NCBI RefSeq assembly: GCF_023715445.1
Contig: NZ_JAMBOD010000001.1
Location: 1,116,001 to 1,180,000, forward strand
Length of the DNA stretch: 64,000 bases
Direction of reading: 5' to 3'
Source of the DNA: Fictibacillus nanhaiensis
Lineage (GTDB): Bacteria; Bacillota; Bacilli; Bacillales; Fictibacillaceae
In this document: positions 8,904 to 18,415 of the stretch, in pieces
Numbering within the stretch: the stretch's first letter is position 1
Layout: each line of letters opens with the position of its first letter
The notes under the pieces: model-generated
Seen by the model: only the letters and a program-made list of their open reading frames with translations
Database searches by the model: none
What the model was told of the DNA's origin: nothing
Made by a program: the position numbers and the translations under genes

Positions 8904-9824
8904 CTACGTTCTCATTTTAGGATCTAATGCATCTCTTAATCCATCTCCGACCACATTGAAAGCAAACATCGTTAACGAAATGAAGAATGCAGGAAAAAAT
9001 AATATCCATAAGTGACCCGTTAATAATGTAACAAGTGCTTCTGATGTCATTGTTCCCCAGCTAGCAAGAGGAACGGGTACTCCTAATCCTAAGAAGCTTA
9101 AAGTGGCTTCAGCAAAGATAGCTCCTGGAACGGATAGAGTCATAGCAACAATGATAGGCCCAAGTGTATTTGGAAGGAGGTGCTTAAACAGTATCTTATA
9201 AAATCCAGCTCCCAGCACTTGTGAGGCCATGACGTATTCGCATTCTTTTAGTTGCAGGATCTGTCCTCTGACAAGCCTTGCGATTCCAATCCACCCTGTT
9301 GCTGCCATAGCTAAGATGATCGTGGTAAGACCGGGTTTTAATACAACCATTAATAGGATGGTAACCAAGAGATGGGGCAGCCCATAAAGGATATCAACTA
9401 GACGCATGAGAATCTCATCGGTTTTACCGCCTTTTAATCCTGCTATCCCACCAATGATAATTCCGACTATAAGGTCGATGAAAACAGCCATTATCCCTAT
9501 AAATAAACTAATCCTTGCTCCCGTCCATGTTCGCGCAAAGATATCTCTTCCTAATTGGTCTGTTCCAAACCAATGCTCTATTGATGGTGGTTGATTGGAT
9601 TCTAGCAAGGATTGGTCAGAATATGAATAAGACACTAACTTAGGACCAATCACAGCCATAACGATTAACAATAAGATGATGATCAGCCCAACAATAGCGA
9701 GTTTGTTCTTGGTTAGATAATATAATGTTTCCTTAAACTGTGAAAAAGGTTGGACGTTGGTTTCTTCGATCTTTTGAACGTTTTTTTCTTTAAAATGGAA
9801 CGTCTTCTTGTTTAGTGCTTCCAT
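8904..9824 (-). CDS. ABC transporter permease (system 2, OppC-like)
   Basis: 306 residues of the OppC/DppC family, with an N-terminal cytoplasmic tail, about six membrane helices and the permease EAA loop (MASQVLGAGFYKILFKHLLPN). It lies 1 base after its OppB-like partner. It forms the membrane channel with that partner. Confidence 0.87.
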   Translation of the reverse strand: MEALNKKTFHFKEKNVQKIEETNVQPFSQFKETLYYLTKNKLAIVGLIIILLLIVMAVIGPKLVSYSYSDQSLLESNQPPSIEHWFGTDQLGRDIFARTWTGARISLFIGIMAVFIDLIVGIIIGGIAGLKGGKTDEILMRLVDILYGLPHLLVTILLMVVLKPGLTTIILAMAATGWIGIARLVRGQILQLKECEYVMASQVLGAGFYKILFKHLLPNTLGPIIVAMTLSVPGAIFAEATLSFLGLGVPVPLASWGTMTSEALVTLLTGHLWILFFPAFFISLTMFAFNVVGDGLRDALDPKMRT

Positions 9825-9825
9825 A

Positions 9826-10752
9826 TTATCTCCTCCTCGCTAGTTTGATTCGAGGATCTAAGAATCCATAAGTTAGATCGATTATTAAGATGAAAAGTAT
9901 TAATATTGCACTGTAAAATATAGTTGTACCTAAGATGACCGGATAGTCCCGATCGGAAATAGATTGAACAAAGTATTTTCCTATCCCAGGAATACCAAAT
10001 ATTTGTTCGATCACAAAACTCCCAGTTAAGATTCCAGCTGAGATAGGGCCGAGTACAGTAACAACCGGTATCAATGCGTTTCTTAATATATGGCGAAAGA
10101 TTAGCCGAGAACCCGTTACACCCTTCGCTACTGCCGTTTGAACGTAATCTGATGAAAGAACTTCTAATATGCTCGACCTTGTTAGTCTAGCTATGTAAGC
10201 TAACGGTCCAACTGCCAACGCTAAGCTTGGAAGAACAGTATGTCTCCACGTACCCCAAGTAGCGACTGGGAGCCATTCAAGCTTTATTGCAAAGTAATTG
10301 ATCAGAACAGTTGATAATACAAAACTCGGAACTGACAAGCCTAAAATGGCTATAACCATCGATATATAATCTAACCAGCCATTATGTTTGATCGCGGCTA
10401 TAATACCTAAAGTCATACCGAAGACAACTGCGATTACCAGTGCTTGTATGCCCAGTACCGCCGAAACAGGAAACCCGCTTAATATTAGTTCATTGACTGT
10501 ACGTGTATCCGATGTAATCGAAGGTCCAAAATCTAAAGTCATAATTCCTGCCATGTATTTGAAATACTGGATGATAAGCGGTTGATCAAGGCCATAGTGA
10601 GCCCTCAGGTTTTTAAGTACTTGTTCAGGAACGCTTTTTTCATTTGTGAATGGGTCACCTGGAATCAAATTCATTAACACAAAAGTTAAGGTGGCGATGA
10701 CAAACAACGCAAGGAGTGCGGTCGTAATACGTTTAAGAATATAGAAAATCAT
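9826..10752 (-). CDS. ABC transporter permease (system 2, OppB-like)
   Basis: 308 residues of the OppB/DppB family, with the N-terminal MIFYILKRI start, the NLIPGDPF motif, about six helices and an EAA loop ending in HILRNALIPVVT. It is transcribed 63 bases after the system 2 solute-binding lipoprotein. Confidence 0.88.
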   Translation of the reverse strand: MIFYILKRITTALLALFVIATLTFVLMNLIPGDPFTNEKSVPEQVLKNLRAHYGLDQPLIIQYFKYMAGIMTLDFGPSITSDTRTVNELILSGFPVSAVLGIQALVIAVVFGMTLGIIAAIKHNGWLDYISMVIAILGLSVPSFVLSTVLINYFAIKLEWLPVATWGTWRHTVLPSLALAVGPLAYIARLTRSSILEVLSSDYVQTAVAKGVTGSRLIFRHILRNALIPVVTVLGPISAGILTGSFVIEQIFGIPGIGKYFVQSISDRDYPVILGTTIFYSAILILFILIIDLTYGFLDPRIKLARRR

Positions 10753-10815
10753 AGCTTACCTCCTTGAAAGAAAGAGGAAAACCAAAATGATTTCCCTCTG
10801 TCAGATCATATTTCT

Positions 10816-12450
10816 TTATTCAACAAATGCTTCCCGATAATCGACCGCTTGTATAATGTAACGGTGAACATTTTTCACATTATCTTGTTGCAGATAGACT
10901 TTGTTGTTAAAGTAAAGTGGAGCGATCGCCATGTCTTCTAATAATACTTTTTCGGCTTCTTGCATGTATTCAGCCCGCTTGTTTAGATCGAGTTCGGTAT
11001 CTACTTTCTTAACCAATTCATCATATGCCGGAATTGAGATTTTACTATAGTTATAGACATCTCCTGTTGTAAACTGACCAAGCAGGTTCTGAGCATCATT
11101 ATAGTCTGCACCAGTGCTATAGATGGCTAACTCGTAATCTCCTTTTTGAACATTTTGAACGAACACTTTTCTCTCCATCGTTTTAAGCTCGACTTCTAAA
11201 CCTAGATTCTTCTTCCACATTTCTTGCATCGCTTGAGTTAATTGATTGTATAGATCGCTTGTGTAGAATAATAGGGTTACCTTTGGCAGACTGCTTAACC
11301 CTAACTCATCCTTTCCTTCTTCTAATAGCTGTTTTGCCTCTTCAACCGATTTGTCCTTAAAGAGTGAATCTCCTGCTTGCTCTCTGAACTCTCCCACACC
11401 ATTTCCTAAACCGTTCGGTATGAATGAGAACGCAGGCGTTTCTCCTCCTTGAGTTACTTTATCTACAATTAGTTGTCTATCCAGTGCCATACTCAGTGCT
11501 TTTCTTATTTTAGGATTACTGAATACCTTGTTCTCATGATTAAATCGCAAGTAGGCTACGCTTGCACTTGGTAGCTTTTCCGCGTCACCGCTCTGAATGA
11601 GCTGGCTCTTGATGGAGTTTGGTATCTGTTCAGCAACAGCGATCTCACCTGATTTGTACATACCATATTCGGTGTTTTGATCGTTTACCATCACCCATTT
11701 CAGTTCGTCTAGCTTCACGACCTCTTTTGCCCAGTAATTCTCATTCGGGACCATCACTAGCTCTTGATCGTGTTTCCATTCTTTAAGTTGAAACGGGCCA
11801 TTTGATACGAATGTTTTTGCATCCGTCGCCCATTTATCATTTGCTTCTGCTACCTTTTTGTTCACAGGCAATAATGTGAAAAAAGATGTCAGTTCTAAAA
11901 AGAAGGATGTTGGTCTTTCGAGTGTTATTTCTAATGTTTGTTCATCGGGGGCTTTTATACCAACTTCATTAAAATCTTTTACTGTCCCTTCATTATATGC
12001 AGCACCGTTTTTGATGAAGAACAGATTGCTTCCTAGAGGTGCAGCTACTTCTGGATTCAGTACTCGTTCCCACGAAAAGATGAAGTCTTCCGCTGTTACT
12101 GGATCTCCGTTCGACCATTTAGCGTTTTTATTTAGATGAAAAGTATAGACCGTTTTATCATCAGAGATATCCCATGACTCGGCAACTCCAGCTACGACAT
12201 TCCCTTTTTCATCCAACCTGACTAAACCTTCGAATAATTGGTTACTGATGTCTCCCGCGATCTGATTATCAATTAACGCCGGATCTAGACTAGGAGGTTC
12301 TGATATGGCATTGATGGTTAGTTTTTGTTCTTTTTTGGTTTCACTTTTTCCTGCAGCCGGTTCTTCTTCAATCCCCTTACTGCTGCAACCGCTTAAAATA
12401 AGACTTACAAGTAAAATAAATGAAAAGAATATACTTAACCTTTTTTTCAT
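10816..12450 (-). CDS. Peptide-type solute-binding lipoprotein (system 2)
   Basis: About 544 residues from ATG 12450 (MKKRLSIFFS), chosen because GGGAGG lies 7 bases before it; an in-frame start at 12480 also exists and abuts the chaperone stop codon. The lipobox LILSGC is followed by a SBP_bac_5 (OppA/DppA) domain (NAISEPPSLDPALIDNQIAG ...). It captures the substrate of system 2. The substrate is unknown. Its position directly behind a CopZ-like gene, in an operon with a CsoR-like operator, suggests a copper- or metallophore-related ligand rather than ordinary peptides. Confidence 0.8.
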   Translation of the reverse strand: MKKRLSIFFSFILLVSLILSGCSSKGIEEEPAAGKSETKKEQKLTINAISEPPSLDPALIDNQIAGDISNQLFEGLVRLDEKGNVVAGVAESWDISDDKTVYTFHLNKNAKWSNGDPVTAEDFIFSWERVLNPEVAAPLGSNLFFIKNGAAYNEGTVKDFNEVGIKAPDEQTLEITLERPTSFFLELTSFFTLLPVNKKVAEANDKWATDAKTFVSNGPFQLKEWKHDQELVMVPNENYWAKEVVKLDELKWVMVNDQNTEYGMYKSGEIAVAEQIPNSIKSQLIQSGDAEKLPSASVAYLRFNHENKVFSNPKIRKALSMALDRQLIVDKVTQGGETPAFSFIPNGLGNGVGEFREQAGDSLFKDKSVEEAKQLLEEGKDELGLSSLPKVTLLFYTSDLYNQLTQAMQEMWKKNLGLEVELKTMERKVFVQNVQKGDYELAIYSTGADYNDAQNLLGQFTTGDVYNYSKISIPAYDELVKKVDTELDLNKRAEYMQEAEKVLLEDMAIAPLYFNNKVYLQQDNVKNVHRYIIQAVDYREAFVE

Positions 12451-12480
12451 CCCCATGCCTCCCATAATCTTATTTAACAA

Positions 12481-12690
12481 CTAATCGATAACGTCGTACC
12501 CCTCCTCTTCTATTATTTCTTTGATTAGAGCTGTGTTCGTCTTATCAGATTGATAGGTTACTTGAACGTTGTTATTTGAGGCACTTGCTTTTACAGATTC
12601 AACTCCTGGTGATTCCATAAGTGCATCTTGAATGGCTTTCTCGCAATGGCCGCAGCTCATTCCGTTTACTGTAAATTCGATGTTTTCCAT
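12481..12690 (-). CDS. Second CopZ-like heavy-metal chaperone
   Basis: 69 residues forming a single HMA domain with MSCGHC (Cys13, Cys16) and the end EEEGYDVID. It is clearly distinct from the CopZ at 5.8 kb. It is embedded between the ATPase genes of transporter 1 and the binding protein of transporter 2 in one transcript, an unusual place for a copper chaperone and the strongest internal sign that the operon handles copper or a similar metal. Confidence 0.85.
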   Translation of the reverse strand: MENIEFTVNGMSCGHCEKAIQDALMESPGVESVKASASNNNVQVTYQSDKTNTALIKEIIEEEGYDVID

Positions 12691-12728
12691 ATTGAACCTC
12701 CTTGTTTAGTAGCATTGAAAAATTAATA

Positions 12729-13757
12729 TTAAATGGCGTTAACTGCTTCCTCTTCTTGCCTCTTGAAATTTTCTTTATTTTCTAGGTGACAAGAAACAAA
12801 ATGCTCTCCACTTAATTTCGTTAATACAGGTTGAACATGATTACATCGTTCATGTTCATGTGGACACCGCATAGAAAAGGGGCATCCGCTTGTTTGCTGA
12901 CTGCTGTCTACTTCTCCGTCTCGAATCAGTTTTTCTCGGTTTTCAATAAAATAGTTCAGGTCTTTCACCACTGATACCAAAGCCTTTGTATAAGGATGTG
13001 TAGGGTTATGGATGATTTTTTGTGTTTGCCCGATCTCCACAATTTTCCCTTGGTACATAACAGCAATTCTGTCACACATATAACTTGCGGTTGCAAGATC
13101 ATGTGTGATGAACATCATCGTTAACCCCATTCTCTTTCTTAGATTGAGCAGCAGATTCAAGATGCCCGCTCGAACTGATACATCTAACATGGAAGTCGGT
13201 TCATCTGCAGCCACGAAAGCAGGTTTTAAGATGATAGCTCTCGCGATAGCTACCCTTTGTCTTTGACCGCCGCTTAATTGATGTGGATAACGATAGATAT
13301 ACTGATCAGCTGGCTTAAGATCGATTTCTTCTACCATGTCTTTGATCATGTTTACTTTTTCTTTAAATGAAATGTGGCTTAAATGAGCGTTCAAAGGTTC
13401 CATTAAAATATCCAAAACTCTCATACCTGGATTTAAAGTGTCATATGGATCTTGAAAAATGATCTGCATTTCTTTTCTAATTTTCTTTGTTTCACGATCA
13501 TTTAATCTACAAAGTTCCTTTCCTTTAAACCAGATTTCACCCGAGGACTCTCTTAATAATCGCATGACCATCCTAGCAGTTGTTGTTTTTCCGCACCCGC
13601 TCTCACCTATGATGCCTAAGATCTCCCCCTTTTTGATCTTTAAGTTAATATCATTTACGGCGTAAACTTTTTGCCGTTTCTTTTTAAACAGCCCTCCTTT
13701 CTTTTCTTCAAATTCCTTGGTCAAGTGTTTAATTTCTACCATTGTTTCATTGGACAT
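12729..13757 (-). CDS. Oligopeptide-type ABC transporter ATPase (system 1, OppF-like)
   Basis: 342 residues. Walker A GESGCGKT, signature LSGGQRQRV and Walker B FVAADEPTS are present. The C-terminal oligopeptide domain has the Cys set CPFSMRCPHEHERC ... SCHL. Its start overlaps the OppD-like gene by 11 bases, a sign of translational coupling. It pairs with that OppD-like ATPase to energise system 1. Confidence 0.88.
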   Translation of the reverse strand: MSNETMVEIKHLTKEFEEKKGGLFKKKRQKVYAVNDINLKIKKGEILGIIGESGCGKTTTARMVMRLLRESSGEIWFKGKELCRLNDRETKKIRKEMQIIFQDPYDTLNPGMRVLDILMEPLNAHLSHISFKEKVNMIKDMVEEIDLKPADQYIYRYPHQLSGGQRQRVAIARAIILKPAFVAADEPTSMLDVSVRAGILNLLLNLRKRMGLTMMFITHDLATASYMCDRIAVMYQGKIVEIGQTQKIIHNPTHPYTKALVSVVKDLNYFIENREKLIRDGEVDSSQQTSGCPFSMRCPHEHERCNHVQPVLTKLSGEHFVSCHLENKENFKRQEEEAVNAI

Positions 13758-14721
13758 GATAGTAACCTCCTCCCTCGAGAAAACAAGCTGAAAAGTGATC
13801 AGGTCTTATTTCTTTTAAATCAGGAGATTCCTCTTTGCAGACATTCATCCTAGCTTTGCATCTATCGTAGAATCTGCATCCAGTTGGCGGTTTGACTAAG
13901 TCAGGAACACTGCCTGGGATCGAAACAACTTCTTTATCAGGATTTGATAAATCAGGAGTCGCATTGAGTAATCCGTTTGAATACGGATGACTGCAATGCT
14001 TTAAAATATCCTGAGTGTTTGCCAACTCAACAATTTTCCCTGCATACATGATGGCAACACGGTCACATACAGACGTTACCATCGGAAGATCATGGGAGAT
14101 CAAGATGATAGACAGCCCCAAATCTTTCTGTAATTGTTTTATTAAGGCGATGATTTGCGCTTGGGTCAAGACATCTAAACCCGTTGTTGATTCATCAGAG
14201 ATAATTAGTTTCGGGTTACAGGAGAGAGCCATGGCAATCGCGACCCTTTGCTTCATACCCCCGCTAAATTCATGGGGATAATTCTTAAAACGGTTCTTTT
14301 TTATCCCGACCATCTCGAGTAGTTCCTCAGTTCTTTTTATCGCTGTCGCCTTCGAGACATCTTCATGAATTAAGATAGACTCTACGATTTGATCACCTAT
14401 CGTATAGATAGGATTTAATGCGTTCATTGCACTTTGAGGGATTACAGATATATCTTTCCATCTTAGTTTTTCTAATTCATCTTGTTTTGCTGTTAACAGA
14501 TCAATCCCATCAAGATATGCTTTACCAGATACAATCCTACCTGGGTATTCTATTAATCTTAAAATGGACTGGGCGACAGTCGTTTTACCACAACCGGATT
14601 CTCCTATAAGTCCTAGCATCTCCCCTTTTTTCATCGAAAAGGATACGTTTTCTACAGCTTGTGCCTCACCTCTATCTGTTTTGTAGTAAGTTGAGAGATT
14701 CTCTACTTGGAGTATAGTCAT
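13747..14721 (-). CDS. Oligopeptide-type ABC transporter ATPase (system 1, OppD-like)
   Basis: 324 residues with Walker A GESGCGKT, signature FSGGMKQRV and Walker B LIISDEST. Walker B is followed by S-T-T instead of the usual P-T. The C-terminal Cys set is CRFYDRCKARMNVC ... SACFL. It starts immediately after the OppC-like stop codon and overlaps the OppF-like gene. Confidence 0.87.
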   Translation of the reverse strand: MTILQVENLSTYYKTDRGEAQAVENVSFSMKKGEMLGLIGESGCGKTTVAQSILRLIEYPGRIVSGKAYLDGIDLLTAKQDELEKLRWKDISVIPQSAMNALNPIYTIGDQIVESILIHEDVSKATAIKRTEELLEMVGIKKNRFKNYPHEFSGGMKQRVAIAMALSCNPKLIISDESTTGLDVLTQAQIIALIKQLQKDLGLSIILISHDLPMVTSVCDRVAIMYAGKIVELANTQDILKHCSHPYSNGLLNATPDLSNPDKEVVSIPGSVPDLVKPPTGCRFYDRCKARMNVCKEESPDLKEIRPDHFSACFLEGGGYYHVQ

Positions 14722-15582
14722 CTAGGATCTCCCCTTTCTTAATCTTGGATTAAGGATTTCTTCCATAGAGAAGCCGGTTAAGGCAAAGCCGACGACGAGA
14801 GCTGTAATTAAGAGACCTGGTGGAAGGATCCACCAGATCCAGGAATCTGTTAAAAAGGCACCCCTGGCTTGGGCGTAGTATAATGTTGTACCCCAACTCT
14901 TAGTGAAAGGATCACCTAATCCTAAAAAGCTAAGTGATGCTTCGATCAAGATAGAATGACTCGCGGCCATAACGAACTGAGCTAAGGCGATTGGTATAAC
15001 TCCAGGTAAAATATGTACTCTTAGGATAGTTGATATATTAGTACCAATAGATTTAGCCGCCTCCACAAACCCTTTGGTTTTTAATGTAAGGACTTGCGAA
15101 CGGATAACTCTTGCAGGACTTGCCCATGAGATGATACTGATGACCAATATAATGTTCCAAAAACTCGGTCCCACAAAAGCAGCCATTAAAATCATTAAAG
15201 GCAAAAACGGAATAACAAGGATTAAATCTACAAATCTCATTAATAAGGAATCTATTTTCCCGCCAAAATAACCTGAAACGACTCCCACTAAACAACCAAT
15301 TACAATTGAAATGAGTGCTGCGATTATCCCGATCAATAATGACACTCTAGTTCCGTAGATCAGTTCGCTAAAGATATCCTGTCCTACATCATTTGTTCCG
15401 AGTAAAAAGCTCCCGTTCGGTTTCATGAGGGGGGGTGCTATTCTTTCCGATGGATCATATGGTGCAATAAGTGGTGCGAAAATGGCAATGAAGAAAAATG
15501 TGATTAATATTCCGATTCCAATCAGACCGAGGTTGCTTGATGTTAAAGTCTTCCAATAACTTCTCCATTTCTCTTTATCCAT
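14722..15582 (-). CDS. ABC transporter permease (system 1, OppC-like)
   Basis: 286 residues of the OppC/DppC family. The extracellular loop has the typical LGTNDVGQDIFSELIYGTRV, and there are about six helices. The start overlaps the OppB-like gene by 8 bases. Confidence 0.88.
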   Translation of the reverse strand: MDKEKWRSYWKTLTSSNLGLIGIGILITFFFIAIFAPLIAPYDPSERIAPPLMKPNGSFLLGTNDVGQDIFSELIYGTRVSLLIGIIAALISIVIGCLVGVVSGYFGGKIDSLLMRFVDLILVIPFLPLMILMAAFVGPSFWNIILVISIISWASPARVIRSQVLTLKTKGFVEAAKSIGTNISTILRVHILPGVIPIALAQFVMAASHSILIEASLSFLGLGDPFTKSWGTTLYYAQARGAFLTDSWIWWILPPGLLITALVVGFALTGFSMEEILNPRLRKGRS

Positions 15583-16558
15583 TCTCTTTTCCCACCTTTG
15601 GATCTAATAATGGATATAAAATATCAGCAATAAAATTTGCGATGATAACACTAAAGGTTATGATTAAAAATGTCGCTTGGATGAGCGGATAATCCCTGCT
15701 GACAACCGCCTCAAACATTAGTCTCCCAATACCTGGATAGGCAAAAACAGTTTCGATCACTGTCGCGCCTCCAAGCATGAACCCCAGACTAAGCATAAAG
15801 ACAGTCGCAACAGGCAAAAGAGCATTCCTCATAGCATGTTTGTATTTGATTGTTTTTTCTTTCACGCCTTTTGCTTTAGCCATCTGAATATAGTCTTCTC
15901 CAAGCACGTTTAACATGGAGTAACGCATCGTCATGAATGTTGTCGTAACGGAGATCAGGATTAAAGTGATTAACGGTAAGATCATATGATGTCCAATATC
16001 TAATAATCTTTCCATGCCTTGATAATCAGCCCAAGCAGTTTCTGCACCAAACACAGGGAACCATCCTAACTTTGATGCAAAAAGTGAGACCAAGATCATA
16101 CCGATCCAAAAAGAAGGCATCGCACTAAGGAACATGAATCCTGTTAACAAGTTAATGTCTGTTTTTGTCCCTCTTTTCCACGCCGCCATAGCACCAAAAA
16201 TGACTCCAAGTATCGTGGATATCACCAGGTTCAACCCGGTAAGCAGCAATGTCCATGGAAGTCTGTCTTCAATAAGATCAGAGATGGGAACTTTTTGTTG
16301 ATAAGAGAACCCAAAATCTCCCGTAAAGATGTTTGATAAATAATCGATGTACTGAGTAGTTATAGAATCATTCAAACCATGTTTATCAAGAATTTTTTGT
16401 TTTTCTTCAGATGTCATCAGTCCTACATCTTCCCCGGCTAAATATGCTAATGGACTTCCTGGCATTAATCTAGGCAACAGAAAGTTCAGTGTGAGTATTA
16501 AAAAAATAACTAGAACATATTGAATCATTTTGGAGTATAAGAATTTGAACTTATACAT
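15575..16558 (-). CDS. ABC transporter permease (system 1, OppB-like)
   Basis: 327 residues of the OppB/DppB family, with RLMPGSPL near the N-terminus, about six helices and an EAA loop (AKGVKEKTIKYKHAMRNALL). It follows the system 1 binding protein by 62 bases. Confidence 0.88.
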   Translation of the reverse strand: MYKFKFLYSKMIQYVLVIFLILTLNFLLPRLMPGSPLAYLAGEDVGLMTSEEKQKILDKHGLNDSITTQYIDYLSNIFTGDFGFSYQQKVPISDLIEDRLPWTLLLTGLNLVISTILGVIFGAMAAWKRGTKTDINLLTGFMFLSAMPSFWIGMILVSLFASKLGWFPVFGAETAWADYQGMERLLDIGHHMILPLITLILISVTTTFMTMRYSMLNVLGEDYIQMAKAKGVKEKTIKYKHAMRNALLPVATVFMLSLGFMLGGATVIETVFAYPGIGRLMFEAVVSRDYPLIQATFLIITFSVIIANFIADILYPLLDPKVGKENG

Positions 16559-16620
16559 GTTTTCACCTCCGCAATGTAGATAGTTCCCGCAAAAGTTTCA
16601 TTTTTACGGGAACTTAGAAC

Positions 16621-18393
16621 TTATACATCAGTATTTTTATTTGATTTTTGCTTTAAAAAGATGCCTCCTGCTATTAGTAGTACGATAAATCCTACTAAGA
16701 AGAAGAGAGAATTATTGCTTCCTTTATTTTCAGTATCCGTCTTCACTTCTCCGGATTGATTATCGTCACTTGTATTCTTTGTAGCGGTTTTGGATTGAGA
16801 AGATGGAACAAAAGAAAGTTTATTAATGATCCCTTTTCCTTCTTGGAACGAAAATTGATCATAGACCGCAGGTGTATAGGCGTTAACAATTTTGTCGTGA
16901 TATAGCGGAACAATCGGGAATTCGTCCGCGACGAACTCTTGCATGTTCTTAATGATTTCAGTTCGCTTAGAAGATTCATAGGTTTGTGAAAGTTCTTTCG
17001 AAAGATCATCGAATTCTTTATTTTTATATCCACCGATATTAACAGACCCAATAGAAGGATCAGAATGGAACAATTCGATCATGCGGTCAGGGAACAACTG
17101 CATGGTGTTCGACCAGCTCCATAGAGCTAAATCAAAATTCCTTCCTTTACTTACATCAAAATCTGGCCAAACAAGAGAGTCGACCGTAGTAGCATCCATC
17201 GCTCTGACTTCTACATTGATACCGATATCTTTTAGCCATTCTGTGATGATTTCAGCGGTACGAATCCGTAGCGGACTGGTTGAATAAACCAGATTTACTA
17301 GTTTAATTTTTTCTCCGTTCGCTCCTTCACGAAAACCATCTCCATCCTTATCAACAAATCCGGCTTGATCTAAGATATCTTTTGCTTTGTTCATATCTGG
17401 TTTAAATGATAGATCCTTATTATAGAAAGGTGAGGATGGATGGATGAAGCCAGGACTTCCGGTTTGTGCGAATCCGAGGGTAACGGTATCAACAAGATAC
17501 TGATTGTCAATCGCATACGCAACGGCTTGTCTAAAACTCTTTTCTGACATTGGATATTTTTCAGCATTAAATTGAAATAATGTTGTGGAGAAACCAGGAC
17601 CTTCTTCGATCTTCAAGTTGGGATTTGATTTGAATTCACTAACAACTTCAGGTGTGATACTTGAAGAAATCGCATCAACTTCTTTGGCTTTTAATGCCGT
17701 AAACATCGCTGTCGGATCTTCTATGATGGGGAATATTAATTGTTGTACAGGAGATGCACCTTTGAAGTAATCTTTGTTTGCTTTCATTTTGTAGAATTGG
17801 CCAGTTTTGTAGTCCTCTAAGATATATGGGCCACTGCCAATAGCGTTAGTAGCTTCATTCGGATTAGATACCGCTTCCCAGATGTGCTTAGGGAGTATCG
17901 GGACGTCTGCAAGGGGCTGAATTAAAAAGTTCGGATCAGCTTCTGAGAGTATAAATTTAAAATGACTGTCATCGGTGATAGAAACTTCTTGGATTACTTT
18001 AAGAGGGTTTGTGAAACGTGATTTAGGATTCTTGATAAAATAATCAACAGTAAACTTGATATCATCTACTGTTAAGGGCTTTCCATCGTGCCATTTAATA
18101 TTTTCATGTAGGGTGAAATCGTAGGTTTTGCCATCTTCACTTACTTTATAATCTTTGGCTAACCATGGTTGAGGAGTATTTTTTTCATCTAATTGAAGTA
18201 ATGTGTCATATACAAGGTGGACAAGATCTAGCCCTGGATATCCAGTAACATAGGTATACGGAGTTAATGTGTTTTCATCTTTTGGAATAGCAATCTTCAT
18301 TACATCAACTTTTTTCTCAGCGTAAGCACTAGGATGAAATGACGTTAAAAAGATGATGAATGCCAACAAAAAACGGATTAAAAACTTAGCCAT
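16621..18393 (-). CDS. Peptide-type solute-binding protein with C-terminal membrane anchor (system 1)
   Basis: 590 residues. A Sec signal peptide (cleavage probably after AYA, about residue 25) has no lipobox. The body is SBP_bac_5. The last 40 or so residues form a polar Ser/Thr/Asn linker and a single transmembrane helix (SLFFLVGFIVLLIAGGIFL) ending in positive residues. Gram-positive OppA-type proteins are normally lipoproteins, so anchoring by a C-terminal helix is unusual here, though it is known in archaea and some clostridia. It is the substrate receptor of system 1. Confidence 0.82.
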   Translation of the reverse strand: MAKFLIRFLLAFIIFLTSFHPSAYAEKKVDVMKIAIPKDENTLTPYTYVTGYPGLDLVHLVYDTLLQLDEKNTPQPWLAKDYKVSEDGKTYDFTLHENIKWHDGKPLTVDDIKFTVDYFIKNPKSRFTNPLKVIQEVSITDDSHFKFILSEADPNFLIQPLADVPILPKHIWEAVSNPNEATNAIGSGPYILEDYKTGQFYKMKANKDYFKGASPVQQLIFPIIEDPTAMFTALKAKEVDAISSSITPEVVSEFKSNPNLKIEEGPGFSTTLFQFNAEKYPMSEKSFRQAVAYAIDNQYLVDTVTLGFAQTGSPGFIHPSSPFYNKDLSFKPDMNKAKDILDQAGFVDKDGDGFREGANGEKIKLVNLVYSTSPLRIRTAEIITEWLKDIGINVEVRAMDATTVDSLVWPDFDVSKGRNFDLALWSWSNTMQLFPDRMIELFHSDPSIGSVNIGGYKNKEFDDLSKELSQTYESSKRTEIIKNMQEFVADEFPIVPLYHDKIVNAYTPAVYDQFSFQEGKGIINKLSFVPSSQSKTATKNTSDDNQSGEVKTDTENKGSNNSLFFLVGFIVLLIAGGIFLKQKSNKNTDV

Positions 18394-18415
18394 AACACTT
18401 CCCCCTTTTTCATTG

